Notes: generated by a model from the sequence alone, not told the origin. DNA of 64,000 bases from Nocardia rhamnosiphila NBRC 108938 (GCF_000720425.1 NZ_JOAJ01000004.1:316571-380570); one strand, 5' to 3'; positions 1 through 7,953 are shown, numbered from the stretch's first letter. Numbers and translations are program-made.

Positions 1-29
1 CGCGACGAAACCGGCACCGGTGAGAGCCT

Positions 30-632
30 ATGGTTGTCGCCGTGCCTCTGCCCGACGAGCGTGACAAACAGGCCTGGCGCGCGGAGATCCGTGCCCGCCG
101 GGCGCGACTACCCGAACTCGTGCGCGCCACGGAGGCGGCGGCACTGGCCGGCGCGGCCGCGGACCTCGGTCCCGCCGAATGGGTGTGCGCCTACGTGCCG
201 ATGCGCGCGGAACCTGGTTCGCCGGCCCTGCCCGAGGCGCTGCGCGCGGCCGGTTGCCGGGTGTTGTTGCCGGTGACCGGGGCGCCCGGCCCGTTGCGCT
301 GGGGCGAGTTCACCGGCGCGGGATCGCTGCGGCCGGGCCGCTACGGCCTGCTGGAACCGGCGGGCCCGGTACTACCGCCGGAAACGGTCGCGCGGGCCGA
401 GGTCCTGCTGATCCCGGCACTGGCGGTGGACCGGCGCGGGGTCCGGCTCGGCCAGGGCGCCGGCTACTACGACCGGACCCTGGGTATGGCCGATCCCACT
501 GCCCGGCGCACCGTGGTCGTCCGCGACGACGAGGTGGTCGAGCGGCTGCCCGAGGAACCGCACGATATCCGGATGACCTGGGTACTCACCCCGGGCGGCG
601 GCCTGCGCCGGCTCGATGTGACAGCGCCGTGA
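30..632 (+). CDS. 5-formyltetrahydrofolate cyclo-ligase
   Basis: Converts 5-formyl-THF to 5,10-methenyl-THF using ATP, returning a storage or inhibitory folate to the cytosolic one-carbon pool. The 200-residue protein is normal for the family. The N-terminal basic helix (KQAWRAEIRARR) and the C-terminal signature RLGQGAGYYDRTL near residues 137-149 are the family hallmarks; the latter forms the ATP/folate site. The ATG at 30 gives a full-length N-terminus. It is followed after 116 bases by the ruc-like gene, the same pairing as Rv0992c-Rv0991c in M. tuberculosis. The neighbour has its own CIRCE-type operator, so the two are probably not one simple operon. The function call is secure from motifs and synteny. 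Confidence 0.95.
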   Translation: MVVAVPLPDERDKQAWRAEIRARRARLPELVRATEAAALAGAAADLGPAEWVCAYVPMRAEPGSPALPEALRAAGCRVLLPVTGAPGPLRWGEFTGAGSLRPGRYGLLEPAGPVLPPETVARAEVLLIPALAVDRRGVRLGQGAGYYDRTLGMADPTARRTVVVRDDEVVERLPEEPHDIRMTWVLTPGGGLRRLDVTAP

Positions 633-697
633 GACACCGCCGGGGTGGTACTCGGCACAATGGAGGGGATCCGGGAATCACTCGGCGATTGGCACTG

Positions 698-724
698 TTG
701 GCACTGTCGGCTGTAGAGTGCTAA
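698..724. promoter_or_regulatory. CIRCE-like HrcA operator
   Basis: TTGGCACTG, nine spacer bases, then GAGTGCTAA. The consensus CIRCE is TTAGCACTC-N9-GAGTGCTAA, so the right arm is perfect and the left arm differs at two positions. It ends 24 bases before the start codon of the ruc-like gene, a good place for repression. The M. tuberculosis neighbours Rv0990c/Rv0991c were reported, as I recall, to be de-repressed in an hrcA mutant, which fits. Control by HrcA here is an inference. Confidence 0.75.
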
Positions 725-748
725 GTCTCGAATACTGCGGAGGACCCA

Positions 749-1057
749 GTGCCAACCTATTCATACGCGTGCACCCAGTGCGACAACCGCTTCGATATCG
801 TTCAGTCCTTTACCGATGAGGCACTCACTGTCTGCTCGGAGTGCTCCGGCACCCTGCGTAAGCTCTTCAATTCGGTGGGCATCGTCTTCAAGGGCAGCGG
901 CTTCTACCGGACCGACAGCCGCAGTGGCGCGTCGACCGCGAGTGAACCGGCCAAGTCCGACAGCTCCGCGTCGAGCTCTTCGGGGTCCGGCTCGAAATCG
1001 AGCTCGGACAAGGGCTCCTCGGGTACCTCCTCGGCACCCGCCGCCGCGGCCAGCTGA
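749..1057 (+). CDS. ruc: FmdB-family zinc-ribbon protein, Ruc-like redox-regulated chaperone
   Basis: 102-residue protein with an N-terminal zinc ribbon (Cys8, Cys11, Cys29, Cys32; CTQC and CSEC) followed from about residue 57 by a low-complexity Ser/Gly/Ala tail expected to be disordered. This is the architecture of Ruc (Rv0991c), where oxidation of the zinc cysteines activates a holdase that works with Hsp70. The start is a GTG at 749, with GGAGG ten bases upstream. The neighbour upstream is the 5-FTHF cyclo-ligase gene, as in mycobacteria, and a CIRCE-like operator lies in front, predicting heat-shock induction. The zinc ribbon is certain. The Ruc assignment rests on synteny, tail type and operator; a generic FmdB regulator is the alternative. 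Confidence 0.85.
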   Translation: MPTYSYACTQCDNRFDIVQSFTDEALTVCSECSGTLRKLFNSVGIVFKGSGFYRTDSRSGASTASEPAKSDSSASSSSGSGSKSSSDKGSSGTSSAPAAAAS

Positions 1058-1200
1058 GCGCGGGCTCGCGACCCGGCCCCGCCCGGACGGATCGCTGACA
1101 GCGGCCGGTCGTCCCGAAGAAACCATCCACACCCCGGGAGTTGTCCACAACCACGCACAACCCCGGGTTCGTGGCCGGGCAGTACTCATACGCTCGGCCC

Positions 1201-1896
1201 ATGAGCCGCATCCGACCCCCTGACCGCACGAGCGGCGGCCGACGTTCCTCCCTCGGCGCCGGTGACACCTGGCGCGACGCGTTCGCCGATCGGCCGGCCT
1301 GGGCCGACGGGGTCCTGCTGCGCCGCGTGCTGGCCGTACTGTGCGCACTCGCGGCCGTTACGCTGTTCCTCCGCGGCGATCCGGCCCATGCGCGCAGCTC
1401 CGTCGTGGTCGCCTCCCGTGACCTGCCACCCGGCCACCTGATCGCCGCCGCGGATCTCCGCCTCGCCTCCTACCCTCCGGACGCCACACCCGACGGCGCG
1501 GCCGCCGACCCGGCGCCGCTGCTCGGCGCCGTGCTCACCGCCGCCCTGCGAGCGGGCGAGGTGCTCACCGATGTCCGTGTGGTCGGGCCACGGCTCGCCG
1601 AGGCGGCCACCGGACGGCCGGATGCCCGGATCGTGCCCGTCCGCCTGGCCGATACCGCGATCACCGAAATCCTGCGGGCCGGCGATCGGGTGGACGTGGT
1701 GGCCGCCGGCACCGAGGATCCGGCACTCGCGCAAACCCTGGCGGTCGACGCCGCGGTGATACTGGTGTCGGGGCCGCCGGCAGATTCGGGCAACCGCCAC
1801 ACCGAACGGGTCGTGCTGGTGGCAATGGACGCCCGCCGGGCAGCGGTCGTCGCCGCGGCCTCGTTGCACAGCGCACTCACCGTGATCTTCCACTGA
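1201..1896 (+). CDS. SAF-domain protein, CpaB/RcpC-like
   Basis: 231-residue membrane-anchored protein. Residues about 35-55 (LRRVLAVLCALAAVTLFL) form one transmembrane segment. It is followed by an SAF-type domain (SSVVVASRDLPPGHLIAAADL, about 63-85) and a region resembling the CpaB/RcpC periplasmic part (ARIVPVRLADTAITEILRAGDRVDVVAA). CpaB/RcpC proteins help assemble Flp/Tad pili, but no other tad genes are in the window, so a pilus role is unproven. The longest frame opens with a TTG at 1141 that lies inside a DnaA-box-like sequence; the ATG at 1201 gives a more natural N-terminus and is preferred. It converges on the porin gene to its right. Confidence 0.8.
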   Translation: MSRIRPPDRTSGGRRSSLGAGDTWRDAFADRPAWADGVLLRRVLAVLCALAAVTLFLRGDPAHARSSVVVASRDLPPGHLIAAADLRLASYPPDATPDGAAADPAPLLGAVLTAALRAGEVLTDVRVVGPRLAEAATGRPDARIVPVRLADTAITEILRAGDRVDVVAAGTEDPALAQTLAVDAAVILVSGPPADSGNRHTERVVLVAMDARRAAVVAAASLHSALTVIFH

Positions 1897-1915
1897 TCGC
1901 CCGCACGTACGACGA

Positions 1916-1947
1916 AGGGACCCACCGCGAACACGCGGCAGGTCCCT
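1916..1947. terminator. Bidirectional hairpin terminator
   Basis: AGGGACC (1916-1922) pairs with GGTCCCT (1941-1947). An inner CCGCG/CGCGG stem closes an AACA loop. It sits between the convergent SAF-domain gene and the porin gene ending at 2007. There is no T-run, as is usual for actinobacterial terminators. Confidence 0.75.
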
Positions 1948-2006
1948 CCACCGAGCTGCGGGTCCGGCCGGGCCGGGCACCCGGTCGGATAAGCCGTACG
2001 GCCGGA

Positions 2007-2675
2007 TCAGCCGAGGCTGAACGGCTGACCCCACAGGGTCACCACGGACATCACATTATCGGTCTCGACCTTGACCCGCACGAACGCGCGCGCCTGCGCG
2101 TAGCCGCCGCAGCCGTTGACGCCGATGGTCTGGTCGGACCAGGTCACCGAACCGCTGTTGCCCTTGAACTTGTTATTGGTGGCGTGATCCTCGTTGCCGT
2201 AGTCGTCGGGCTTCTCGATATCGAGGACGTAGAAGGACTTCGCCTGGCCGGGGCCCAGGGTCAGGTTCCCGCCGACCTCACCACTGGGGCTGACCTCACC
2301 GGACTCGCCGTCGATATCGGCGCTGGCGCCGCCCTCGGCGCCACCCCCGTCGATATTGACCTGGCAACCCACGACATAGCCGGGGTAGATCTTGCCGCCG
2401 ACCTTCTCCCCGCCGGCGATCTCGACCTGCGCGCTGGCCGAGGCCCAGGCGTTGCGGTGGATCGGGGTGGCGCCCATGGACGGGCTGATGGTGGCGGACT
2501 CGCCGACCAGGCGCACGGTCACCACGGTGCCGTCCGACAGGGTCTTGGTGATTTCGCCGCCGGGCAGCGGGATGAAGGTATCGGCGTTGGCCGCGCCGGT
2601 GGAGAACAGGCCCAGCGCCATCGAGGCAGCGGCGCCGACGCCGGCAAGGCGCGCCAGATTCTTACGGTTGAACAT
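2007..2675 (-). CDS. MspA/Nfp-family outer-membrane porin (subunit type 1, copy 1)
   Basis: 222-residue exported protein. A signal peptide is followed by cleavage after GAANA, giving a mature start DTFIPLPGG. The MspA-type body has two conserved Cys contexts (YVVGCQV and GCGGYAQAR) and the C-terminal porin strand VVTLWGQPFSLG. MspA-family proteins form octameric water-filled channels across the mycolate outer membrane. In Nocardia farcinica two adjacent genes, NfpA and NfpB, form a hetero-oligomeric cation-selective channel, and this gene with the next one upstream looks like such a pair. Very close to the copy at 3743-4408 and more distant from the partner type. The ATG at 2675 is preceded by AGAGGGG. 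The gene lies 72 bases downstream of its partner. Confidence 0.93.
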   Translation of the reverse strand: MFNRKNLARLAGVGAAASMALGLFSTGAANADTFIPLPGGEITKTLSDGTVVTVRLVGESATISPSMGATPIHRNAWASASAQVEIAGGEKVGGKIYPGYVVGCQVNIDGGGAEGGASADIDGESGEVSPSGEVGGNLTLGPGQAKSFYVLDIEKPDDYGNEDHATNNKFKGNSGSVTWSDQTIGVNGCGGYAQARAFVRVKVETDNVMSVVTLWGQPFSLG

Positions 2676-2747
2676 GTGTGTGTGCCCCTCTGGGGTTGAA
2701 TTCGCTACAGCGAGAGATGTGATGGGTGAATTCGACCGGTGCCGATA

Positions 2748-3422
2748 TCAGCCGATGCTGAACGGCTGCCCGTAGAGGGTGGTCTTCGAGTAGTGGTCAC
2801 CGATGATCTCGACCACGGTGTAGGCCCGGGCCTGCGCATACCCGGCGCAACCCTGGATCGCCATCTCCACGTCCTGATACTCCACGGAGTAGACGCCCGC
2901 CTTCTCGATATCCTTGAACTCGATCTGCACGAACTTGACCTGGCCCGGGCCCAACTCGACACCGACCGAGCCACCGACACTGCCGCCGCCGACCTCGATA
3001 CCGACCGAGCCACCCAGACCGATGGCGTCATCGGCGATACTCACCTGGCAGCCGACGATATAACCGGTATTGAGCTGCGAAGCACCATGCGTCGAGGAAT
3101 TGTTCGTCCCATCCGCGTTCGTGGGACCGTTGTTCGGACCGGCTTCACCCTCAGGGGTCACCGAGACATCGGCGGTGGCGTTGCCCGAGACCCACACGGT
3201 CCGGCCCGCACCGTTGGCGGCCAGGGACGGCGAGATGAGCGCGCTCTCATGGGTGCGGGTGATCTTCACGCCGGGTCCGATTTTTTCACCGTCGGGCAGC
3301 GGAACGAAGGTGTCCGCGTTCGCGGCACCGGTCGAGAACAGGCCCATGGCCACGGCCGCGACAGCGCCGACGCCCAAAGCGCGCGCGCCGCAGCGCAGAC
3401 CGGTGGTGCGGTTCTTGCTCAT
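2748..3422 (-). CDS. MspA/Nfp-family outer-membrane porin (subunit type 2, copy 1)
   Basis: 224-residue porin of the second Nfp-like type. It has a signal peptide ending STGAANA, mature DTFVPLPDGEK, then the type-2 insertion GPNNGPTNADG and the STHGASQLNTGYIVGCQV segment, and ends TTLYGQPFSIG. The longest frame begins at 3548, but GAGGGG lies just ahead of the ATG at 3422, and the identical ATG-plus-RBS context is conserved in the paralogue at 5165, so 3422 is chosen. It is the first gene of a two-gene module with the type-1 porin at 2007-2675, and the hetero-oligomeric channel of NfpA/NfpB is the natural model. Which subunit corresponds to NfpA cannot be decided here. Confidence 0.92.
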   Translation of the reverse strand: MSKNRTTGLRCGARALGVGAVAAVAMGLFSTGAANADTFVPLPDGEKIGPGVKITRTHESALISPSLAANGAGRTVWVSGNATADVSVTPEGEAGPNNGPTNADGTNNSSTHGASQLNTGYIVGCQVSIADDAIGLGGSVGIEVGGGSVGGSVGVELGPGQVKFVQIEFKDIEKAGVYSVEYQDVEMAIQGCAGYAQARAYTVVEIIGDHYSKTTLYGQPFSIG

Positions 3423-3678
3423 ATTTCCCCTCATCAAGGTTTTCAGCGACACCCGGCATCGCAGCGAATCGATGTCGGGGCGGCCCGAGAACAGGCTGCA
3501 TAGAGCTTGCGGGACGGCTGTAGCCACCAGATGAACCAAAAACCACACAACCGGTGAACACTCGAGTACCGTGCCGCCGACATGGTGTGTCGACCGGATG
3601 AGTGCCAGGTAGCCAGAAGGTGACCGGTGCTGGGGAAATACCCGCCGGGCACCGGCGGGACCGGTCCTGCCGGAACAG

Positions 3679-3714
3679 AATACGGGCCCGCCGCGGCTGC
3701 GGCGGGCCCGTATT
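3679..3714 (-). terminator. Perfect 16-bp hairpin terminator between porin modules
   Basis: Bases 3679-3694 and 3699-3714 are perfect reverse complements (16 bp) around a GGCT loop, 28 bases beyond the stop of the porin gene at 3743. A second hairpin, CCCGCCGG-GCA-CCGGCGGG, follows at 3641-3659. Together they should insulate the two porin modules. The rest of the 320-base gap (3423-3742) probably holds the promoter of the downstream module; I see no other feature in it. Confidence 0.9.
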
Positions 3715-3742
3715 CGTGCCAGTATGTCGGATCGGCCGGATA

Positions 3743-4408
3743 TCAGCCGAGGCTGAACGGCTGCCCCCAGAGCGTGACGAAGGTGATCACGTTCTCGGTT
3801 TCCACCTCGACCTTGACGAACGACCGGGCCTGCGCGTAGCCACCGCAGCCGCTGAGGCCGATGGTCTGATCGGACCAGGTCACCGACCCGCTGTTGCCGC
3901 GGAACTTGTTGTTGGTGGCGTGATCTTCGCTACCGTAGTCGTCGGGTCCCTCGATATCGAGGACATAGAACGATTTCGCCTGGCCGGGGCCGACGGTGAG
4001 GTTGCCGCCGGTTTCGGCGCTCGGGCTCACGGCACCTTCGGTGTCCACCTCGGCACCGGCACCGCCCTCGGCACCGCCACCGTCGATATTGACCTGGCAG
4101 CCCACGACATAGCCGGGGTAGATCTTGCCGCCCACATCCTCGCCGCCGGCGATCTCGACCTGCGCGCTACCGGAGGCCCACGCGTTGCGGTGCACCGGTG
4201 TGGCACCCATGGACGGGCTGATGGACGCCGACTCGCCGACCATGCGCACGGTCACCACCGTGCCGTCGGACAGCGTCTTGACGAGTTCGCCGCCGGGCAG
4301 CGGCACGAACGTATCGGCACTGGCCGCGCCGGTGGAGAAGAGGCCGAGCGCGACGGTGGTGGCGGCGCCGACGCCGGCCAGGCGCGCCAGGTTCTTACGG
4401 TTGAACAT
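3743..4408 (-). CDS. MspA/Nfp-family outer-membrane porin (subunit type 1, copy 2)
   Basis: 221-residue exported porin, nearly the same as the gene at 2007-2675. It shares the signal sequence MFNRKNLARLAGVGAA, mature start DTFVPLPGGE, the YPGYVVGCQVNIDGGGAEGG block and the end VTLWGQPFSLG. Divergence is mainly in the acidic middle loop. The longest frame starts at 4717, but that extension is the out-of-frame shadow of the upstream porin; the ATG at 4408 with AAGGGTG upstream matches the paralogue start. It follows its type-2 partner by 82 bases and is closed by a strong terminator, so the pair is an independent transcription unit. Confidence 0.93.
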   Translation of the reverse strand: MFNRKNLARLAGVGAATTVALGLFSTGAASADTFVPLPGGELVKTLSDGTVVTVRMVGESASISPSMGATPVHRNAWASGSAQVEIAGGEDVGGKIYPGYVVGCQVNIDGGGAEGGAGAEVDTEGAVSPSAETGGNLTVGPGQAKSFYVLDIEGPDDYGSEDHATNNKFRGNSGSVTWSDQTIGLSGCGGYAQARSFVKVEVETENVITFVTLWGQPFSLG

Positions 4409-4490
4409 GAGAGTGACACCCTTCGAGGGGAGAGCTCGCGGAATGCGCGAGAAAGATTCGATTCGAGGCGACGTGGACGGGCGCGGCCGC

Positions 4491-5165
4491 TCAGCCGATG
4501 CTGAACGGCTGGCCGTACAGGGTGGTCTTCGAGTAGTGGTCGCCGATGATCTCGACGACCGTGTACGACCGCGCCTGCGCATAACCCGCGCAACCCTGGA
4601 TCTCGATCTCGGCATCCTGGTACTCCACCGAGTACTTGCCGGGCTTCGTGATGTCCTTGTAGTCGATCTGCACGAACTTGACGTCACCCGGGCCCAATTC
4701 GACGCCGACGGAGCCACCGAGGCTACCGCCGTCGAGGGACAGGCCCAGCGAGCCGCCCAGGCCGATCGCGTCCTCGCCGATGCTCACCTGGCAACCGACG
4801 ATATAGCCGGTATTGAGCTGCGAGGCACCGTGCGTGGACGAGTTGTTGGTCCCGTCCTCACCGGTCGGGCCGTTGTTCGGACCCGGTTCGCCCTCTGGCG
4901 TGACTGTGACGTCGGCAATGGCGTTTCCGGAGACCCAGACCACCCGGCCCGCGCCGTTGGCCGCCATGGAGGGCGAAACGACGGCATGCTCACCCGTTCG
5001 GGTAATGGTCACTCCGGGGCCGGCCTTCAGACCATCGGGCAGAGCCACGAAGGCATCGGCATTCGCGGCGCCCACCGACAACAGGCCCACCGCGACGGCG
5101 GCCGCGGCACCGACACCCGCGATCCTGACGCCGTTACGTACACCGTCGGTGCGGTTCTCGCTCAT
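4491..5165 (-). CDS. MspA/Nfp-family outer-membrane porin (subunit type 2, copy 2)
   Basis: 224-residue type-2 porin, paralogue of 2748-3422, with signal peptide ending SVGAANA and mature start DAFVALPDG. It shares the STHGASQLNTGYIVGCQVSIG segment and the end TTLYGQPFSIG. The middle loop (LGLSLDGGSLGGS) is the main difference between copies. The ATG at 5165 has GAGGGG immediately upstream, as in the other copy; the longer frame to 5360 would add an implausible N-terminus. As the first gene of the left-reading cluster it faces a 550-base regulatory region with a perfect CRP-type palindrome at 5434-5449. Confidence 0.92.
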   Translation of the reverse strand: MSENRTDGVRNGVRIAGVGAAAAVAVGLLSVGAANADAFVALPDGLKAGPGVTITRTGEHAVVSPSMAANGAGRVVWVSGNAIADVTVTPEGEPGPNNGPTGEDGTNNSSTHGASQLNTGYIVGCQVSIGEDAIGLGGSLGLSLDGGSLGGSVGVELGPGDVKFVQIDYKDITKPGKYSVEYQDAEIEIQGCAGYAQARSYTVVEIIGDHYSKTTLYGQPFSIG

Positions 5166-5714
5166 ATTTCCCCTCATCATGTCGGACAAACAGCACGGCC
5201 TACGAGACTCGGACAGCTGACTCGCCGGCTCCGACCAGTGTTTCGCTCGTTTGTTACCTACAGGTGACCTGTTGTTATTTCGGTGCAACGCCGCAAATCG
5301 GACAATGCACGCCAATGCGACCGGCGGGATCCACAAAGTGAAGTCACGCCGGACCACCATTGCGGCGGTCGACGAAGCCGAGATTAAACGGTCGGTAACA
5401 GGTTGGACAAAGGGTGCTTTCGCTATACGTTAATGTGATCCAACTCACAACCGAATGCGAAGCGGTACGAATCGGCAGGCAACCGCAGGTGAGAACCCTC
5501 GAACAGGTCGGCAACCCAGAAAATCCCCCGCAAAGAATTCGTCAAAAGAATAGCCCCCTTTAAATCACCGACATCGGGGTCGGAACATTATAAACTCGCC
5601 ATTCCTATATCGGAGAATTTCAGAGAAATTCATATCCCCCTTTACTCCCGGGGATAGCACTCCAACGCCGCGATACTCACCCGAAAAGCGTTGGGCGCCA
5701 AGGAAATTCCGGGA
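5166..5714. other. Intergenic region upstream of the porin cluster
   Basis: Non-coding 549 bases, the 5' regulatory region of the porin cluster. It contains the CRP-type palindrome at 5434-5449. The stretch from about 5510 to 5640 is clearly more A/T-rich than the surroundings. Short frames here lack recognisable protein features and convincing ribosome-binding sites. Confidence 0.6.
5434..5449. promoter_or_regulatory. CRP/GlxR-type palindromic binding site
   Basis: TGTGATCCAACTCACA matches the actinobacterial CRP/GlxR consensus TGTGA-N6-TCACA at all ten defined positions. It lies 269 bases upstream of the first porin gene (start 5165), suggesting cAMP-dependent control of outer-membrane permeability. 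The distance is long, so the promoter would have to sit well upstream of the gene. Confidence 0.7.
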
Positions 5715-5909
5715 TCACCCGGTGCCGCCGTGATGCGGTGGCACCTGTGCACGCCACCACTCGTCGTCGGCACCGGATACCGCGCCGTCATCCCGCTCGT
5801 CCCGCGTGGTGGACGGCAGCACGTCACCGAAGATCCGGTCCACACGCGCCGGGTCCCCCGTCCGGCGGTGCGCCCGACGGGGGACCTCAGGGGTCTCGCC
5901 CTCACTCAT
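5715..5909 (-). CDS. Small conserved hypothetical protein downstream of moaB
   Basis: 64-residue acidic protein with RVDRIFGDVLPSTTRDERDDG in the middle and a C-terminal WWRAQVPPHHGGTG. I recall similar short proteins ending in a W...PPHHG motif next to moaB/pepD in related actinobacteria, but no function is known to me. The ATG at 5909 lies 15 bases after the moaB stop with GGAGCGGG upstream, so it is probably the last gene of the pepD-moaB operon. An overlapping frame (5642-5905) has no plausible protein character. Confidence comes from the conserved-looking motif and operon position. Confidence 0.65.
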   Translation of the reverse strand: MSEGETPEVPRRAHRRTGDPARVDRIFGDVLPSTTRDERDDGAVSGADDEWWRAQVPPHHGGTG

Positions 5910-5924
5910 ACTGCCCGCTCCGGC

Positions 5925-6482
5925 TCATTCCAGGAGCCCGGACAACTCACCGATCACCCGGCTCGCCAGCGGCCCCAGGGTCGCCATACCGTCGCGGATC
6001 GCGGCCCGGGTACCCGGCAGGTTCACCACCAGCGTGCTCCCCGAGATACCGGCCAGCCCGCGGGAAAGCCCGGCGTCCAGCGAACCGGCCACCCGTCCCG
6101 ACGCCCGCAGCGCCTCACCGATCCCGGGCAGATCCCGGTCGAGCACCTCGGCGGTGGCCTCGGGCGTGACATCCCGCGGCGACATACCGGTGCCACCGAC
6201 CGAAATCACTATGTCCACGCCACCGATCACCGCGGTGTTCAACGCGTTCCGGATCGCCACCTCGTCGGCTTCCACCGAAACGGAGGCGTCGACGAGGAAC
6301 CCCGCCTCGGTGAGCAGTTCGGTGACCAGCGGGCCCAGCGAATCCTCGCCGCCGTGCGCCGTTCGATCGTCCACCACCACGACCAGTGCACGCCCCGCAA
6401 CAGGAGCATCGATTTCCATACCGCTCACCGTAGCGCCGATCGCGAGCGCCGCGTGCCCACCCCCGGCCACCTTCTGCATCAT
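5925..6482 (-). CDS. moaB2: MogA/MoaB-family molybdenum cofactor biosynthesis protein
   Basis: 185-residue protein of the MoCF-biosynthesis (MogA/MoaB) fold. It shows the molybdopterin-binding signatures GVDIVISVGGTGMSPRDVTPEA and SRGLAGISGSTLVVNLPGTRAAI. The family adenylylates molybdopterin before Mo insertion, or acts as an accessory paralogue. Its ATG overlaps the pepD stop by four bases, so translation is coupled, and the order pepD-moaB2 is that of Rv0983-Rv0984. The paralogue label follows synteny. It would share the MprA-controlled pepD promoter, which is curious for a cofactor gene but is conserved in mycobacteria. Confidence 0.88.
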   Translation of the reverse strand: MMQKVAGGGHAALAIGATVSGMEIDAPVAGRALVVVVDDRTAHGGEDSLGPLVTELLTEAGFLVDASVSVEADEVAIRNALNTAVIGGVDIVISVGGTGMSPRDVTPEATAEVLDRDLPGIGEALRASGRVAGSLDAGLSRGLAGISGSTLVVNLPGTRAAIRDGMATLGPLASRVIGELSGLLE

Positions 6483-7888
6483 CGGCCTCCCTCCACCGCG
6501 GCGGCGGCGAGAGTCACCTCGGCCGTACGGGTATTTCCACCACGTTCATCGGTATACGTCACTGTCACCTTGTCTCCCGGTTGTTTCGATCGCACCGCGG
6601 CGACCAGCGCGTCACCGGATTCGATCGTGCGGTCGTCCAGCCGGGTCACGATGGACCCGGACGGGATCCCCGCCGCGGCCGCGGGGCCGTTCGGCGTCAC
6701 GTCGAGAACCCGCGCGCCGTGCACCGACTCGTCCCGCTGCACCGTCATCCCGATCTGCGCGTATGTCGCGTGACCGCTCTTGATCAACTCGTCGGCGACC
6801 CGGCGCGCCTGATCCACCGGGATCGCGAACCCGAGCCCGATGGAACCGCTCTGCTGACCTCCCGCCCCCGAGGACCCCAGACTCGCGATCGCGGTATTGA
6901 TCCCGATCAGCCGGCCCTCGGCGTCGACGAGCGCACCACCGGAATTCCCCGGATTTATCGCGGCATCGGTCTGGATCGCGTCGATCACCGGATTCGGCAC
7001 GGTCGGGTCGCTGCCGCCCTCCCCGGTGGTCGACACCGGGCGATTCATCGCCGAGACGATCCCCGTGGTCACCGTGCCCGCCAGCCCCAGCGGCGAACCG
7101 ATCGCCACCACCGGCTGACCGACCTGAAGGTTCGCCGAACTACCCAGTTCGATCGGCTGCAGATCCGTTTTGCCGCGCACCCGGATGACCGCGAGATCGG
7201 ACACCGGATCGGCACCCACCAGCGAAGCCTGCGCCGTACTGCCGTCGGAGAAGGTCACCGACATATCGCCGTTGCCGCCGCCCCCGGCCGCGACATGGTT
7301 GTTGGTCAGGATCAAACCGTCCGAGGACAACACCACCCCGGACCCCTCCCCCTGCCCGCGATTACTGGCCACCTCGATCATCACCACCGACGGCAGCACC
7401 CGCTGCGCGACCGCCTGGGTCGACCCTGCCGGCGCATTCGCCGTGTTCTGCACCTTCGGCACCGGCCCGTCCAGCGCATTGGTCACCGCCGGCCGATCGC
7501 CCGAATCGCTGACCAGCGCACCCACCGCACCACCGATACCGCCGCTCACCAGAGCCAGCGCGACCGCCCCGGCCACCAAACCGGTACGCACCGGGCTCCG
7601 GCGCGGAGGTGGCGGCACGGCCGCATAGAACTGCCCGGAATCGCCGGGCGGCGGTCCGGCGAACGACCCGCCGGAGACCGGATACGCAGCAGTATCGCCC
7701 GGCCGGCCACCCGGGAACTGCGGTCCACCCGGATACTGCGGTATCCCGCCCTCCGGCGCCCGACCGGGCGGCCCGGCCGGCTCACCGCCGGGCCCGGAGC
7801 TCGGCGGCCCCGCCTGCGGCTGCGGCGTCGAGGGCGGCACCGGTCCCGATTCCGGCCCGGCCGGCCGATTGGTGAAATCCTCGGTCAT
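6479..7888 (-). CDS. pepD: HtrA/DegP-type membrane-anchored serine protease PepD
   Basis: 469-residue envelope-stress protease. A Pro/Gly-rich cytoplasmic tail (about 1-98) precedes one transmembrane helix (about 102-126). The trypsin-like domain has His198 (NNHVA), Asp231 (DLAVI) and Ser316 (GNSGG), followed by a C-terminal PDZ domain (about 365-460). The longest frame starts at 8092, but the ATG at 7888 follows AAGGGAAA and gives the normal family N-terminus. In M. tuberculosis pepD is directly regulated by MprAB and feeds back on the system. Here a 19-base MprA-like box lies 47 bases upstream. The stop overlaps the moaB start. Unlike the mycobacterial order, about 1 kb of repeats separates pepD from mprB. 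Confidence 0.94.
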   Translation of the reverse strand: MTEDFTNRPAGPESGPVPPSTPQPQAGPPSSGPGGEPAGPPGRAPEGGIPQYPGGPQFPGGRPGDTAAYPVSGGSFAGPPPGDSGQFYAAVPPPPRRSPVRTGLVAGAVALALVSGGIGGAVGALVSDSGDRPAVTNALDGPVPKVQNTANAPAGSTQAVAQRVLPSVVMIEVASNRGQGEGSGVVLSSDGLILTNNHVAAGGGGNGDMSVTFSDGSTAQASLVGADPVSDLAVIRVRGKTDLQPIELGSSANLQVGQPVVAIGSPLGLAGTVTTGIVSAMNRPVSTTGEGGSDPTVPNPVIDAIQTDAAINPGNSGGALVDAEGRLIGINTAIASLGSSGAGGQQSGSIGLGFAIPVDQARRVADELIKSGHATYAQIGMTVQRDESVHGARVLDVTPNGPAAAAGIPSGSIVTRLDDRTIESGDALVAAVRSKQPGDKVTVTYTDERGGNTRTAEVTLAAAAVEGGR

Positions 7889-7934
7889 AGTTTCCCTTTT
7901 CTGCTCATATCCGCTGTCCAGCCTGCCGACCACT

Positions 7935-7953
7935 ACTGAGAACGAACTGAGAG
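7935..7953 (-). promoter_or_regulatory. MprA-like box in the pepD promoter
   Basis: ACTGAGAA-CGA-ACTGAGAG (plus-strand reading): two 8-base direct repeats with a 3-base spacer, 15 of 16 repeat positions identical to the box in front of mprA. It lies 47 bases upstream of the pepD ATG in the same orientation relative to the gene. As I recall, the published MprA box is a pair of loosely conserved 8-base direct repeats. Confidence 0.75.

Noticed and set aside
1141..1200. TTG start for the SAF-domain gene
   Set aside because: Falls in a DnaA-box-like motif and adds 20 residues unlike the family; ATG at 1201 preferred.
5251..5433. 60-codon plus-strand frame upstream of the porins
   Set aside because: No RBS or recognisable features; lies in a regulatory region.
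5642..5905. 87-codon minus-strand frame overlapping the small moaB-linked gene
   Set aside because: Arg/Pro-rich shadow of the 5715-5909 frame; no protein signature.
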